64,000 nucleotides of DNA from Psychrobacillus sp040274765 (GCA_040274765.1 JBEMAY010000006.1:1-64000); one strand, 5' to 3'. Shown: positions 1-9,079, counted from the stretch's first letter. The notes: generated by a model not told the origin, from the sequence alone. A program made the numbers and translations.

Positions 1-105
1 TCGGGGTCAAATGGATAAAAGCTCCGGTGGCTGAGGAGCTGCCTCCTCACTTTTCTCCATTTGCCTGTCGGGGCAGGAATAGGCGATTGCGCTTTTCTTG
101 GTGTC
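1..105 (-). repeat. Dispersed palindromic repeat, copy 1 (cut by window edge)
   Basis: This stretch is the reverse complement of the 124-bp unit seen at 3387-3684. It shares the GGTGGCTGAGGAGCTGCCTC core, the CCATTTGCCTGTCGGGGCAG arm and the GCGCTTTTCTTGGTGTC end. It stops about 20 bases beyond the stop codon of the acyl-CoA synthetase gene at 125. The left end runs out of the window. Similar elements are widespread in Bacillales intergenic DNA; no function is known to me. Confidence 0.8.
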
Positions 106-124
106 GATTTCCCAGGAAATATGT

Positions 125-1756
125 CTATGCTTCTACTTTCTCTTTTGACATTTCTCTCAGTAAGAATTTCTGTATCTTCCCTGATGCTGTCATTGGGTAT
201 GCTTCGATGAATTCAATATATCTTGGTATTTTATGATAAGATATTTTACCTTTACAGAATTCCTTCAATTCATCTGAAGTTAGGCTTTCTCCAGTTTTTA
301 GGATTACCCAGGCCATTAGCTCTTCTCCATATTTCGGGTCTGGTACACCCACTACTTGTACGTCTTGTACTGAAGGGTGCTGATAAAGAAATTCTTCTAC
401 TTCTTTTGGATAGATATTTTCTCCACCACGAATCACCATATCCTTGATTCTTCCCGTTATATCGATATAGCCTTCGTCATCCATTACCGCAATATCACCC
501 GTATGGAGCCAGCCGTTTTCATCTATTGCCGATTTTGTCGCTTCTTCGTTCTTATAGTACCCCTTCATCACTAAGTATCCTCTTGTACACAGTTCACCAG
601 GTACTCCTGCAGGGGTATCTTCTCCTGTTGCTGGATCTATTATTTTTACTTCTACTCCTGGATGGGCTTTCCCAACTGAAGACACTCTTTTTTCGATTGA
701 ATCATCTGTTTTAGTTTGCGTAATAACTGGAGAGGATTCAGTTTGTCCATACGCAATAGTAATTTCAGATGCTCCCATTTCCTCCATTACTTTTTTCATG
801 ACCTCTATTGGACAAATGGATCCAGCCATAATACCTGTACGTAAGGAAGACAAATCAAACTGCTTAAATTCTGGATGATTCAACTCAGCGATGAACATGG
901 TAGGTACGCCATGCAACGCTGTACACTTTTCATCCTGGACTATTTTCAATACTTTACCGGCATCAAATTGTTCGATGATGACCATTGTTGTCCCATGCGT
1001 TACGGAAGCTATAGTACCCATCACACATCCAAAGCAATGGAAAAAAGGTACAGGGATACACAACCGATCTTGTTCCGTAAGATGTATGTAATCACCTACT
1101 AGCTGACCATTATTAACGATATTCTTATGAGAAAGCATTACTCCCTTTGGAAATCCCGTCGTTCCAGAAGTATATTGAATATTGATTACGTCATCATTGT
1201 GAAGCGCTTTCAAAGATTGTTCTAATGTTTCATCCGTAACTTGTTTAGCAAGCGCAACAAACTCTGACCATTTATATATGCCAGGATAGTCGTTCTCACT
1301 CATCACAATTACCCTTTTTAAATGAGGGAGCTTTGAAGAATGAATTTCCCCCTTTTCTGCCGTATGAATCTCAGGACAAATTGCCCGAATAATGTCGAGA
1401 TATGAGGTAGTCTTGAATGTTTCACATAATATAAGCGTAGTAGCATCTGATTGCTGTAATAGATACTCAAGTTCTTTTTCTTGATAGTTTGTATTTACCG
1501 TTACTAAAACAGCACCCATTTTGCCAGTTGCAAATTGGCTTAATAGCCATTCCCTTTTATTGTCTGACCAAATGGCAATATGTTCTCCTTTTTGAACACC
1601 CATCCCGATAAATGCTTTCGCAAGCTCATCAGTTTCTATATCAAACTCTTTATATGTTTTACGAACCCCATGTTCAGGATACACATAAGCCTCTCTATCT
1701 GGAAATTTTCTTGCCGCTTCCTTTACAATCTCCCCTATCGTTTGTTCGTTTAACAA
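125..1756 (-). CDS. Acyl-CoA synthetase (AMP-forming), YngI-like
   Basis: Member of the ANL adenylating superfamily that activates a fatty or short-chain acid with ATP to an acyl-adenylate and then loads CoA. The P-loop-like motif YTSGTTGFPKG, the A5 motif YGQTESSP, the GWLHTGD hinge region, GRIKDMVIRGGENIYP, and the C-terminal ASGKIQK with its catalytic lysine are all present, so the enzyme looks intact. A TTG start at 1756 is chosen because AAAGGGGAG lies six bases upstream; the longer ATG at 1789 lacks a ribosome site. About 543 residues, close to YngI/AcsA-like medium-chain synthetases. The precise substrate cannot be read from sequence. The gene stands alone and its 3' end abuts a dispersed repeat. 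Confidence 0.85.
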   Translation of the reverse strand: MLNEQTIGEIVKEAARKFPDREAYVYPEHGVRKTYKEFDIETDELAKAFIGMGVQKGEHIAIWSDNKREWLLSQFATGKMGAVLVTVNTNYQEKELEYLLQQSDATTLILCETFKTTSYLDIIRAICPEIHTAEKGEIHSSKLPHLKRVIVMSENDYPGIYKWSEFVALAKQVTDETLEQSLKALHNDDVINIQYTSGTTGFPKGVMLSHKNIVNNGQLVGDYIHLTEQDRLCIPVPFFHCFGCVMGTIASVTHGTTMVIIEQFDAGKVLKIVQDEKCTALHGVPTMFIAELNHPEFKQFDLSSLRTGIMAGSICPIEVMKKVMEEMGASEITIAYGQTESSPVITQTKTDDSIEKRVSSVGKAHPGVEVKIIDPATGEDTPAGVPGELCTRGYLVMKGYYKNEEATKSAIDENGWLHTGDIAVMDDEGYIDITGRIKDMVIRGGENIYPKEVEEFLYQHPSVQDVQVVGVPDPKYGEELMAWVILKTGESLTSDELKEFCKGKISYHKIPRYIEFIEAYPMTASGKIQKFLLREMSKEKVEA

Positions 1757-1924
1757 CCAAATCTCCCCTTTCGATTGATTATTCACCATTTATATTATCA
1801 TAAAATTCTGATAGTATAAATGAGGAATATACCTCTTATATAATCCTAAGCAACTACTCTACCTAAGCAATATGTCGTTGTGATACACTATTTTCAAGTA
1901 TCTTACGAAAAAGAAGGCGATGAA

Positions 1925-3094
1925 ATGGAATTCAACGAAATGAAAGACTATGTATTAAACCAAATCCTATCTAAGCAGCTAATTCAAGCAACCATTAGCC
2001 AACCAAGGGCTAAATCTAATGAAATTAAGCGTATTAAATTAAAGCCCATTGAAATAAAGAACAAGTATCATATCCAATTAGAATACCAGTATGAACGTAT
2101 TTTAAAGCACGAAAATATCCAGATAGAAGAATTCTCTTTAGCTTGGGACAAGTTACTAGACGATTTCCGTCAGATTCACGCAGACTTTCTTGGGGAGAAG
2201 ATTCAAATACAGCTTTCAAAGAAAAATAAAGTCATGTTTAAAAGTGAAAAAACTACTTCGCTGAAACAAGTGGATCTATCACATAACCGTAAAAAAAACT
2301 ACTTGTTAGACGAGCATACCCCATACCCTTTTCTAATCCGATTAGGAGTTCAAACTCCCGAAGGAAAAGTAAAAAAGCAAAAGTACGATAAATTTAAGCA
2401 AATTAATCGTTTTATCGAATTTATTGATGATACTCTCGCTTATTTACCAAAGGAGAAACCTGTTCGTATTCTAGACTTTGGCTCTGGTAAATCCTATCTT
2501 ACGTTTGCCCTTTATCACTATTTAAAAGTCGAAAAGGGCTTAGATATTCGCGTTACTGGACTTGATTTAAAAAAGGAAGTAATAGAGGAATGTTCACAAA
2601 TAGCTAAGGATTTAGGCTATGATCAGCTGGAATTCTTAGTTGGAGATATTAATGATTATAATGAGGAGACTGCTGTAGACATGGTTGTTACCTTACATGC
2701 TTGTGATGTTGCTACTGATATGGCGCTCGCCCGTGCTGTGAAATGGAACGCTAGTGTCATTTTAAGTGTACCTTGCTGTCAGCACGAGTTAAATAGACAA
2801 CTGGATGCTCCCAATTTAAATATTATGCTAAAGCATGGACTAATAAAAGAACGCTTTTCAGCACTTGCTACAGATTCCATTCGAGCGGAAATCTTGAATA
2901 TGGTAGGCTACGAGGCTCAATTAGTGGAGTTTATAGACATGGAAAATACACCTAAAAATATTTTAATACGTGCCTATAAAACTGGTGGTAAACCAACCAA
3001 CGAGCAAATAGAGGCTTATAAACAATTTAAACAGATGCTAAATGCTCAACCATTTTTAGAAAATGAACTTAAGGAATACTTAAATTTAGACTAA
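1925..3094 (+). CDS. Class I SAM-dependent methyltransferase
   Basis: Predicted cytosolic methyltransferase of about 389 residues. The SAM-binding motif I reads RILDFGSGKSYLTF near residue 180, followed by an acidic strand (VTGLDLKKE) and a motif-IV-like HACDVATDMA. A cysteine pair in VPCCQHEL is typical of this Bacillales/Clostridia family and may contact a nucleic acid or metal. The N-terminal 150 residues are a separate charged domain, suggesting a macromolecular substrate such as RNA; this is inference. The ATG at 1925 is preferred over one at 1880 because AAGAAGG precedes it at proper spacing. It is followed after 25 bases by a small membrane-protein gene, probably cotranscribed. Confidence 0.75.
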   Translation: MEFNEMKDYVLNQILSKQLIQATISQPRAKSNEIKRIKLKPIEIKNKYHIQLEYQYERILKHENIQIEEFSLAWDKLLDDFRQIHADFLGEKIQIQLSKKNKVMFKSEKTTSLKQVDLSHNRKKNYLLDEHTPYPFLIRLGVQTPEGKVKKQKYDKFKQINRFIEFIDDTLAYLPKEKPVRILDFGSGKSYLTFALYHYLKVEKGLDIRVTGLDLKKEVIEECSQIAKDLGYDQLEFLVGDINDYNEETAVDMVVTLHACDVATDMALARAVKWNASVILSVPCCQHELNRQLDAPNLNIMLKHGLIKERFSALATDSIRAEILNMVGYEAQLVEFIDMENTPKNILIRAYKTGGKPTNEQIEAYKQFKQMLNAQPFLENELKEYLNLD

Positions 3095-3119
3095 GCATTA
3101 CATTCCGAGGAGAGAACAT

Positions 3120-3386
3120 ATGAAAGATCCAACTTATCAAAAAGTGGTATATGGCATAGTAATGGCTATTGCAGTCATAATCGTTCATTTTTTAAATGTT
3201 AGGGTATATCCCCTACATCCCATTTTCTCTTTACTCATCGCTATATTAATAATCTATGCAGGCATTACTGCTGTAAAAAAGTCAGGGAAATTTGAACAGT
3301 CAATCTCGAGGAGGAAATATAACCTACTAAATATGGCGGTAGTCTTTATACTTTTCATCGCATACTTTACAATTGACCCGTCTTAA
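3120..3386 (+). CDS. Small hypothetical membrane protein (88 aa)
   Basis: Unrecognised. Three hydrophobic stretches are visible: residues about 9-27 (VYGIVMAIAVIIVHFL), 33-50 (HPIFSLLIAILIIYAGITA) and 68-85 (LLNMAVVFILFIAYF), separated by a basic loop (KKSGKFEQSISRRK), so it is probably a three-pass inner-membrane protein. A GGAGAG ribosome site lies six bases before the ATG and the spacing to the methyltransferase gene is 25 bases, which supports translation and cotranscription. A dispersed repeat array begins directly at its stop codon. Confidence 0.6.
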   Translation: MKDPTYQKVVYGIVMAIAVIIVHFLNVRVYPLHPIFSLLIAILIIYAGITAVKKSGKFEQSISRRKYNLLNMAVVFILFIAYFTIDPS

Positions 3387-3684
3387 AAGAAAAGCGCAAT
3401 CGCCTGTTCTGCCCCGACAGGCAAATGGGAAAATGCGAGGAGGCAGCTCTTCAGCCACCGCAGTATTTTCCCATTTGACCCCGAGGGGCAAGGCGATGAA
3501 GCTAGACACCAAGAAAAGCGCAATCGCCTGTCCTGACCCGACAGGCAAATGGGAAAATGCGAGGAGGCAGCTCTTCAGCCACCGCAGTATTTTCCCATTT
3601 GACCCCGAGGGGCAAGGCGATGGAGCTAGACACCAAGAAAAGCGCAATCGCCTGTCCTGACCCGACAGGCAAATGGGAAAAATA
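3387..3684 (+). repeat. Tandem array of 124-bp palindromic repeat (2.4 units)
   Basis: Units start at 3387, 3511 and 3635 (exact 124-base period); the third is cut after about 48 bases. Units differ at only three positions, so the duplication is recent or homogenised. Each unit is a nested inverted repeat: CAAATGGGAAAAT pairs with ATTTTCCCATTTG, and ATCGCCT pairs with AGGCGAT, so an RNA copy would form a long hairpin. Related copies in opposite orientation lie at 1-105 and 61455-61540. The array starts directly at the stop codon of the 88-residue membrane protein. Open frames across it are artefacts of the repeat. Confidence 0.9.
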
Positions 3685-3693
3685 AGTAATACT

Positions 3694-3740
3694 AAAAAAA
3701 GAGTGAACAGATTCTTAAACAGCATCTGTTCACTCTTTTA
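3694..3740 (-). terminator. Rho-independent terminator of the ABC exporter operon
   Basis: A 14-base stem (AAAGAGTGAACAGA with TCTGTTCACTCTTT) is followed on the minus strand by seven Ts. It ends three bases from the permease stop codon. The plus-strand reading also has a short T tract, so it may serve both sides. Confidence 0.85.
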
Positions 3741-3742
3741 TG

Positions 3743-5038
3743 TTATAGCTCTTGTCGCAAAGCCTGAATTACATCTATTTTAGTAGCTTTCTTAGCTGGT
3801 CTCCATCCGGAAATCATTGCTACACTTATACTTATGAAAGCTGCAATAGCTACCAGCTGCCATGGGATTAATGAAAAAGTTAATTCCATACCACCAATAC
3901 TCTCCTCGCCTAATGCCACCCCTACTACAATAGGCAATACTAGATTAGCCAAATAACTAACTGCATATGAAATACTTACTGCAAGTATCGTTCCTATAAT
4001 TCCAATCCATGCACTTTCCATAAGGAACAATCGTCGGATCAACTTCGGACTAGCCCCTATTGCTTTCATAACCCCTATTTCTCTCGTTCTCTCGGTTACT
4101 GCCATCGTCATCGTATTAAAAATACCTATGGATGAAATTAAAACAGCAATCGTTCCTACAAATATAAGTCCTATTTTAAACACCATGAAAAATACATCTA
4201 GCTGCTCCAACTGCTCGGAAACAGAGTAAACACTGTATCCCATTTCCTTAAGTTCATCCGTCGCAGCCTTGACATGCTCTAAACTAGCCGTAAAGACTTT
4301 TGTTTCTGTGTATAGAAGATTTTCTTCTGTAACCTCTTCTACATTCTCCGCATAGGCAGTTATTATTGTATCCGTCCAAGAGGCATCCATTAGCACTATT
4401 TGATCTACTATCCAGTCTCTTGCCGGTTCTTTAGTAACTCCTACAATTGTAAATGTCCATTGTTCTGGTAAAGCAGTTTCTTGTCCGTATGGCTTTAAGG
4501 TTAGAGTAACTTCTTTACCAAGTAAGTCACCTTCATATCCTTTCGGCATTTCTCCCTCTTCAGCTACTCCATCCTCCCATGCAGCACGCTCTTGCTCTGT
4601 CCATAAGTTATCCGCAAAATGATAGCCCACTATTATTTCATTACTTTTTGTAGGCATTCTTCCCTCAGATAATATAAGATTTGAATTTTCTTCTTCTTTA
4701 AAATTGGTAAGTTTGGTGTTTCCGAATATCGTTCTATCTTCTAGCTGGAAAATACTTTCGACGTCTATACTCGTTCTTTGAACAACTGCTCCGACCGACT
4801 CTATATTTTTTATTTCTTCATAATCGATTTCGCCATCATTTCCATATACCTCTATCTCTGTAATAGCTTGGTCCTCTAGAATCTCAGAACGCATCGTTTC
4901 TTGTACGCCAAATCCGATAGAAGCTAGAACGATTAAAAATGCACACCCCATTGTTGCGGCAAGTACCGTCATAAAGACTCGTAGTTTATTTTTCTTAATA
5001 TGTTGGCTCACAAATTCAATCTGATCTTTAAACAACAT
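3743..5038 (-). CDS. MacB/FtsX-type ABC transporter permease
   Basis: Integral membrane subunit of a MacB-like exporter. A first transmembrane helix near residues 20-45 (VLAATMGCAFLIVLASIGFGV) is followed by a large extracytoplasmic domain, then three C-terminal helices; the FtsX signature TREIGVMKAIGASPKLIRRLFLMES sits between the second and third of them (seen at 4012-4090). The ATG at 5038 is chosen: AAAGGAGG lies nine bases upstream, inside the end of the ATPase gene, with which it overlaps by 11 bases. This implies translational coupling. Substrate unknown; the family exports peptides or lipoproteins or acts mechanically on the envelope. Confidence 0.85.
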   Translation of the reverse strand: MLFKDQIEFVSQHIKKNKLRVFMTVLAATMGCAFLIVLASIGFGVQETMRSEILEDQAITEIEVYGNDGEIDYEEIKNIESVGAVVQRTSIDVESIFQLEDRTIFGNTKLTNFKEEENSNLILSEGRMPTKSNEIIVGYHFADNLWTEQERAAWEDGVAEEGEMPKGYEGDLLGKEVTLTLKPYGQETALPEQWTFTIVGVTKEPARDWIVDQIVLMDASWTDTIITAYAENVEEVTEENLLYTETKVFTASLEHVKAATDELKEMGYSVYSVSEQLEQLDVFFMVFKIGLIFVGTIAVLISSIGIFNTMTMAVTERTREIGVMKAIGASPKLIRRLFLMESAWIGIIGTILAVSISYAVSYLANLVLPIVVGVALGEESIGGMELTFSLIPWQLVAIAAFISISVAMISGWRPAKKATKIDVIQALRQEL

Positions 5039-5726
5039 GAGACATGTCCTCCTTTCTAAGTTCTCCGTCATGCATCTTCAACTTGCGATGGGCGATGCTT
5101 GCGACCTCTTCATCATGAGTAATCATGATAAATGTAACTCCCATCGTCTGGTTTAACTCCTGAATGAGAAGTAATATATCCTGTTCTGTCTCTGAGTCTA
5201 GGCTTCCAGTTGGCTCATCTGCCAATAAAATAGGCGGATTCGTAATCAATGCACGCGCAATACTGACCCGCTGTTGTTGCCCACCAGACAATTCATTTGG
5301 ATAGTGATCGGACACAGAATCCAGACCTACTTTTTTCATAATCTGAAGGACGCTTATTTTACGTTTTTTAGAAGATATCCCTTTTAGCTTTAATGGCAGC
5401 TCTATATTTTCAAAAGCAGTCAAGCCAGGCATCAATTGAAAATTTTGAAAGATAAAACCAAAATTATTTAAGCGAAAGGAGGCTCTTTCGAATTCCTTTA
5501 ATTTAACTGTCTCTTGCCCATTAATAAGAATAGACCCTTGTTCAGGGGTCATGAAGCCTGCAATGGTGTTCAATAGTGTAGACTTACCCGATCCACTTTT
5601 TCCGACTATCGCTACTATTTCTCCTTGTTGTACGTCAAAGGAAAGATTCTTTAGAACAGGTACCTTTTTTTCCTTTCCTTTCTTACCAATTAAAAATGTA
5701 TGATTGACATTCTTTACGTGTATCAT
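5028..5726 (-). CDS. ABC transporter ATP-binding protein (LolD/MacB type)
   Basis: Energising subunit for the overlapping permease. Walker A reads GKSGSGKST, the Q-loop follows in FIFQNFQLMPGLTA, the signature is LSGGQQQR, Walker B is ILLADEPTGSLD and the H-loop is MITHDEE. The GLTAFENIELPL and EPTGSLD segments are typical of the MacB/LolD subgroup that pairs with FtsX-fold permeases. The ATG at 5726 is used because AAGGAAGGGG is six bases upstream; the longer frame to 5759 lacks a site. It is the first gene of a two-gene operon. Confidence 0.88.
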   Translation of the reverse strand: MIHVKNVNHTFLIGKKGKEKKVPVLKNLSFDVQQGEIVAIVGKSGSGKSTLLNTIAGFMTPEQGSILINGQETVKLKEFERASFRLNNFGFIFQNFQLMPGLTAFENIELPLKLKGISSKKRKISVLQIMKKVGLDSVSDHYPNELSGGQQQRVSIARALITNPPILLADEPTGSLDSETEQDILLLIQELNQTMGVTFIMITHDEEVASIAHRKLKMHDGELRKEDMSHVV

Positions 5727-5842
5727 GTAATACCCCTTCCTTGTTACCTCTTTATTCATTCTAGAGATAGTTTCTTAACATTCAGCAAGGAAAAAAGTGA
5801 AGATATTCTTAAGAAATACAACTAAATTCATGAATTTGGTGT

Positions 5843-5886
5843 AAAAAAAACTGCTCCCCTCACTTATAGTGAGAAGGAGCAGTTAT
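5843..5886 (-). terminator. Terminator after the PCYCGC lipoprotein gene
   Basis: On the minus strand AACTGCTCC...GGAGCAGTT forms a strong stem, with an additional inner pairing of CTCACTATAAGTGAG, followed by an eight-T run. It lies four bases beyond the stop codon at 5890. Confidence 0.88.
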
Positions 5887-5889
5887 ATT

Positions 5890-6393
5890 TTAAGACGGCA
5901 TTGGCGTGTCAGTTGGTTTAGAGTAGCCTTCTTTATAGGCCTCGTCTATGGCCTCACGAATTTCTATAAGTGACTTACCTTCTTGAACCATGTTAATAGA
6001 TGCAACTGCTGTTTCTAAGCACGCAGCACAGCGAGTACCATGGTCATCCCATACAACTTCACCATTTTCTTTTATTTCCTGTACAAAACAGTTGAAGTTG
6101 TTTTTATGACCAGCACTATCACCGCAGCCACAGTAACAAGGCATCCACTTTAGTACACCATTAGCTTTTGCTGCAGCCTGATAAATTAACTGCATATTTT
6201 CAGGTTGTTTTTCTAAAAATTTTGGAAGTACATCCGTCGAAGAAGTAGTTTCCTGAATATCACCATTGGCTAAATGAGTTGTATGGTCGTGTTCCTCGTG
6301 ATCTGCTTCTTCACTGTCATGCGTCTCCTCTTTTGGACCACAGGCACCGAGCACCAACATTAAACAAAATAATAAAAATAGAATTTTTTTCAT
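5890..6393 (-). CDS. PCYCGC-motif lipoprotein
   Basis: Secreted lipoprotein of 167 residues. The N-terminus has a charged start, a hydrophobic core and the lipobox LGAC (cysteine 18). A histidine/aspartate/glutamate-rich stretch (residues 22-42) may bind metal. The family signature PCYCGCG follows near residue 85, then conserved cysteines in NCFVQ and RCAAC. The cysteine spacing suggests a metal- or redox-active site outside the membrane; the family has no established function that I know. It starts 12 bases after the end of fumarase on the same strand and may be read through from it. Confidence 0.85.
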   Translation of the reverse strand: MKKILFLLFCLMLVLGACGPKEETHDSEEADHEEHDHTTHLANGDIQETTSSTDVLPKFLEKQPENMQLIYQAAAKANGVLKWMPCYCGCGDSAGHKNNFNCFVQEIKENGEVVWDDHGTRCAACLETAVASINMVQEGKSLIEIREAIDEAYKEGYSKPTDTPMPS

Positions 6394-6404
6394 ATATACC
6401 TCGA

Positions 6405-7781
6405 TTAAATCATATTTTCTGGTCTAACAATTTCATCAAACTTGTCGGCAGTTAACAGCTCTAATTCAACAGCAGCTTCTTTAAGAGTGGTACCATTTTT
6501 ATGTGCATGCTTTGCAATTTTCGCTGCATTTTCATAGCCAATGTATGGATTTAATGCAGTTACAAGCATTAGAGAGTTATTTACATGGTGTTTAATAGTA
6601 TCTAGGTTTGGTTCAATCCCTACTGCACAGTTATTATTAAAGCTAATAATTGCATCACTTAATAAGCGTACAGATTGTAGGAAGTTATGAATAATAACAG
6701 GTTTAAATACATTTAATTGATAGTTTCCTTGACTCGCTGCAAAACTAATCGAAGTATCATTCCCCATCACTTGCGCTACTACCATTGTCATGGCTTCACT
6801 TTGAGTAGGATTTACTTTCCCAGGCATAATAGAGCTTCCTGGTTCATTTTCCGGAATAGAGATTTCACCTATACCAGAACGAGGACCACTTGCAAGTAAA
6901 CGTACATCATTAGCAATTTTCATTAAATCAGCTGCAAGTGCCTTTACTGCACCGTGTACATAAACAACATCATCATAGCTTGTTAACGCATGGAATTTAT
7001 TTTTAGCTGAAGTAAATTCAATTCCTAGCTCTTTAGAGATTTCTGCTGCCACTAAATCTCCAAAGCCTTTTGGTGCATTCAATCCAGTACCTACAGCTGT
7101 ACCGCCAACTGCTAGCTCTTTCATATCTTCCACTGCCGTTGTAATCATTTTAGAAGACTTTTCTAGCATTCTATACCATCCACTAAATTCTTGCCCTAAA
7201 GACAGTGGCGTTGCATCTTGTAAATGCGTACGACCAATTTTTATAATATCCATAAACTGTTCGGATTTTTTGCCCAACGTCTCTTTTAAAACGTCAATTG
7301 CAGGCAATAACTCTTTTTCGACTGCTAGTACTCCAGCAATATGAAGTGCTGTTGGAAAAGTATCATTAGAGCTTTGTGATTTATTTACATCATCATTAGG
7401 ATGAAGTCTTTCTTCACTACCTTTTTCCTCTAATAATTGATTTCCTCTGTTAGCAATGACTTCGTTAACATTCATATTAGACTGTGTACCACTACCAGTT
7501 TGCCATACTACTAATGGAAAATGATGATCTAGTTTCCCAGCTAATATTTCATCAGCCGCAGCTGCAATAGCATCTTTTTTTACTTCAGATAGATTACCAA
7601 GAGAATGACTAACGATTGCCGCCGATTTCTTTAATAGAGCTAGTCCGTGTACTACGCCAATAGGCATTTTTTCTGTACCAATTTTAAAGTTTTCTTTAGA
7701 TCTTTGTGTTTGAGCTCCCCAAAGACTATCTTGTGGAACTTTAATTTCTCCCATAGAATCACGTTCAATACGATAAGACAT
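6405..7781 (-). CDS. fumC: Fumarate hydratase class II
   Basis: Reversible hydration of fumarate to L-malate in the TCA cycle; cytosolic homotetramer. The superfamily signature GSSIMPGKVNPTQ is intact, as are TGSGTQSNMNVNEV, the SSNDTFPT substrate loop and GRTHLQDATP. The length of 458 residues fits B. subtilis CitG/FumC. GSSIMPGKVNPTQ and the HLQDATPL segment argue for fumarase rather than aspartase. The ATG at 7781 has AAAGGAGAG upstream; an apparent longer frame to 7808 has none. The HD-GYP gene lies 20 bases upstream on the same strand. Confidence 0.93.
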   Translation of the reverse strand: MSYRIERDSMGEIKVPQDSLWGAQTQRSKENFKIGTEKMPIGVVHGLALLKKSAAIVSHSLGNLSEVKKDAIAAAADEILAGKLDHHFPLVVWQTGSGTQSNMNVNEVIANRGNQLLEEKGSEERLHPNDDVNKSQSSNDTFPTALHIAGVLAVEKELLPAIDVLKETLGKKSEQFMDIIKIGRTHLQDATPLSLGQEFSGWYRMLEKSSKMITTAVEDMKELAVGGTAVGTGLNAPKGFGDLVAAEISKELGIEFTSAKNKFHALTSYDDVVYVHGAVKALAADLMKIANDVRLLASGPRSGIGEISIPENEPGSSIMPGKVNPTQSEAMTMVVAQVMGNDTSISFAASQGNYQLNVFKPVIIHNFLQSVRLLSDAIISFNNNCAVGIEPNLDTIKHHVNNSLMLVTALNPYIGYENAAKIAKHAHKNGTTLKEAAVELELLTADKFDEIVRPENMI

Positions 7782-7801
7782 TTTTTTCTCTCCTTTTTCA
7801 T

Positions 7802-8737
7802 TTACCATTGATTATTTTTTTCTTGTAACATTTCGAGAAATTCATCTAGTACCTTTGGATTAAACTGAGTTCCTCTACCTCTTTTTATTTCGAGTATAGC
7901 TTCTTCAAAGGACATGGCCCCACGGTATACCCGATTAGTAGTCATTGCATCAAATGCATCTACTACAGAGACAATAGAGGCTTCTAAGGAAATTTCCTCA
8001 CCCATCAGTCCAAAAGGATACCCTTTTCCATCATACCGTTCATGGTGCTGTTCGACAATAAAAGCAGCTTCTCTAATACAGGAAATTTCATGATTTCTCA
8101 TGATTTCGGCTCCTAATGTCGTATGCATTTTCACAATCTTCCATTCGTCCTCTGTTAGCTTCCCCGGCTTATTAAGAATTTCGATAGGAATAGCTAGCTT
8201 TCCTATATCATGGAAATAAGCTCCCAGGCACAATCTTCGGACTCCTTCTTTATTTGGGTTCAGCCTTTTCCATAGCTCAATGGAGTAATCTCTTATTCGT
8301 GCACAATGATGATATGTATAACCATCCACCTCTTGAATACGAAGAGCATCTCGATGAATAATGCCTCTCTCCGTAAAATTTTGGTTAAAGCACTCTTTAC
8401 TCATTTCTATTAAAATTTGTACTTCTTCCTTTGCGTGACAAGTGACTAATGTATTTACCATATCTGAATCTAATACATCACCTGGTTGAAGTATTTTATG
8501 GCTGTTCCAGCATACTATTTTTAAACTGCCAGCTAAAATATAATATTTTTCTACGTAATTGCTTTCCTTAGATGAGTTAGAATAAATCCAAGTAGTGCTT
8601 TCAGGTGTAATTGTATAAAGCGCATAAGAGATATCGTCCGAGCTTCCAATATAAGTTGTAATTGTTTTATCAGTAACTACTCTAGGTAGACTATGCTTTT
8701 CTTTAATATCATTAATTTGCTCTTTTGTAAGTATCAT
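7802..8737 (-). CDS. Cupin-like / HD-GYP domain phosphohydrolase
   Basis: Residues about 125-305 form an HD-GYP domain, the class that degrades cyclic di-GMP. Diagnostic elements are seen: the HD pair in YFHDIGKLAIP, KMHTTLGAEIM, HHERYDGKGYP (the extended GYP signature) and VDAFDAMTTNRVYR. The N-terminal 115 residues contain cupin-like beta segments (EKYYILAGSLKIVCW, LQPGDVLDSD), resembling a small-molecule sensing domain. No transmembrane or receiver domain is seen. RBS GGAGGG lies just before the ATG. The cyclic-nucleotide substrate is inferred from the family. Head-to-tail with fumC, it may be cotranscribed. Confidence 0.83.
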   Translation of the reverse strand: MILTKEQINDIKEKHSLPRVVTDKTITTYIGSSDDISYALYTITPESTTWIYSNSSKESNYVEKYYILAGSLKIVCWNSHKILQPGDVLDSDMVNTLVTCHAKEEVQILIEMSKECFNQNFTERGIIHRDALRIQEVDGYTYHHCARIRDYSIELWKRLNPNKEGVRRLCLGAYFHDIGKLAIPIEILNKPGKLTEDEWKIVKMHTTLGAEIMRNHEISCIREAAFIVEQHHERYDGKGYPFGLMGEEISLEASIVSVVDAFDAMTTNRVYRGAMSFEEAILEIKRGRGTQFNPKVLDEFLEMLQEKNNQW

Positions 8738-9079
8738 TGTCCCTCCGCAGTTCTACAACATTCGACAATCTAACCTTAATTATACAGTTACTTAATAACA
8801 GAATCAATTTCATAATTCTGACGATTATTAGAGATACGAACAATATTTAAAAGAATGAGGATATTCATATACTTTTATAAGGATAAAATATTGAGGTCTT
8901 CTATTCGTATAACTTCCTTAGTATTCAGGTCGTGCATCTCATCTCTTTTTATATATACGTATTATCGATGCCATACATATCTTCGGGACGATCCGTTAAC
9001 TACCATCTATTAAATGGGAATTGTTCGTGTTTAATGGCTATAGTGTTTTCTTATGAAATACATTTACGAACGACAATAT
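8738..9079. other. Intergenic AT-rich stretch, no gene recognised
   Basis: About 340 bases between the HD-GYP start and the flotillin terminator. I find no open frame with a ribosome site, no riboswitch-like conserved motif and no repeat. It must hold the HD-GYP/fumC promoter near its left end. Confidence 0.6.

Noticed and set aside
3387..3684. CRISPR-like tandem repeat
   Set aside because: Units are contiguous 124-base copies with no variable spacers and no cas genes nearby.
3327..3725. Open frames of 95-132 residues across the repeat array on both strands
   Set aside because: They exist only because the 124-base unit is repeated without in-frame stops; no ribosome site and no recognisable protein pattern.
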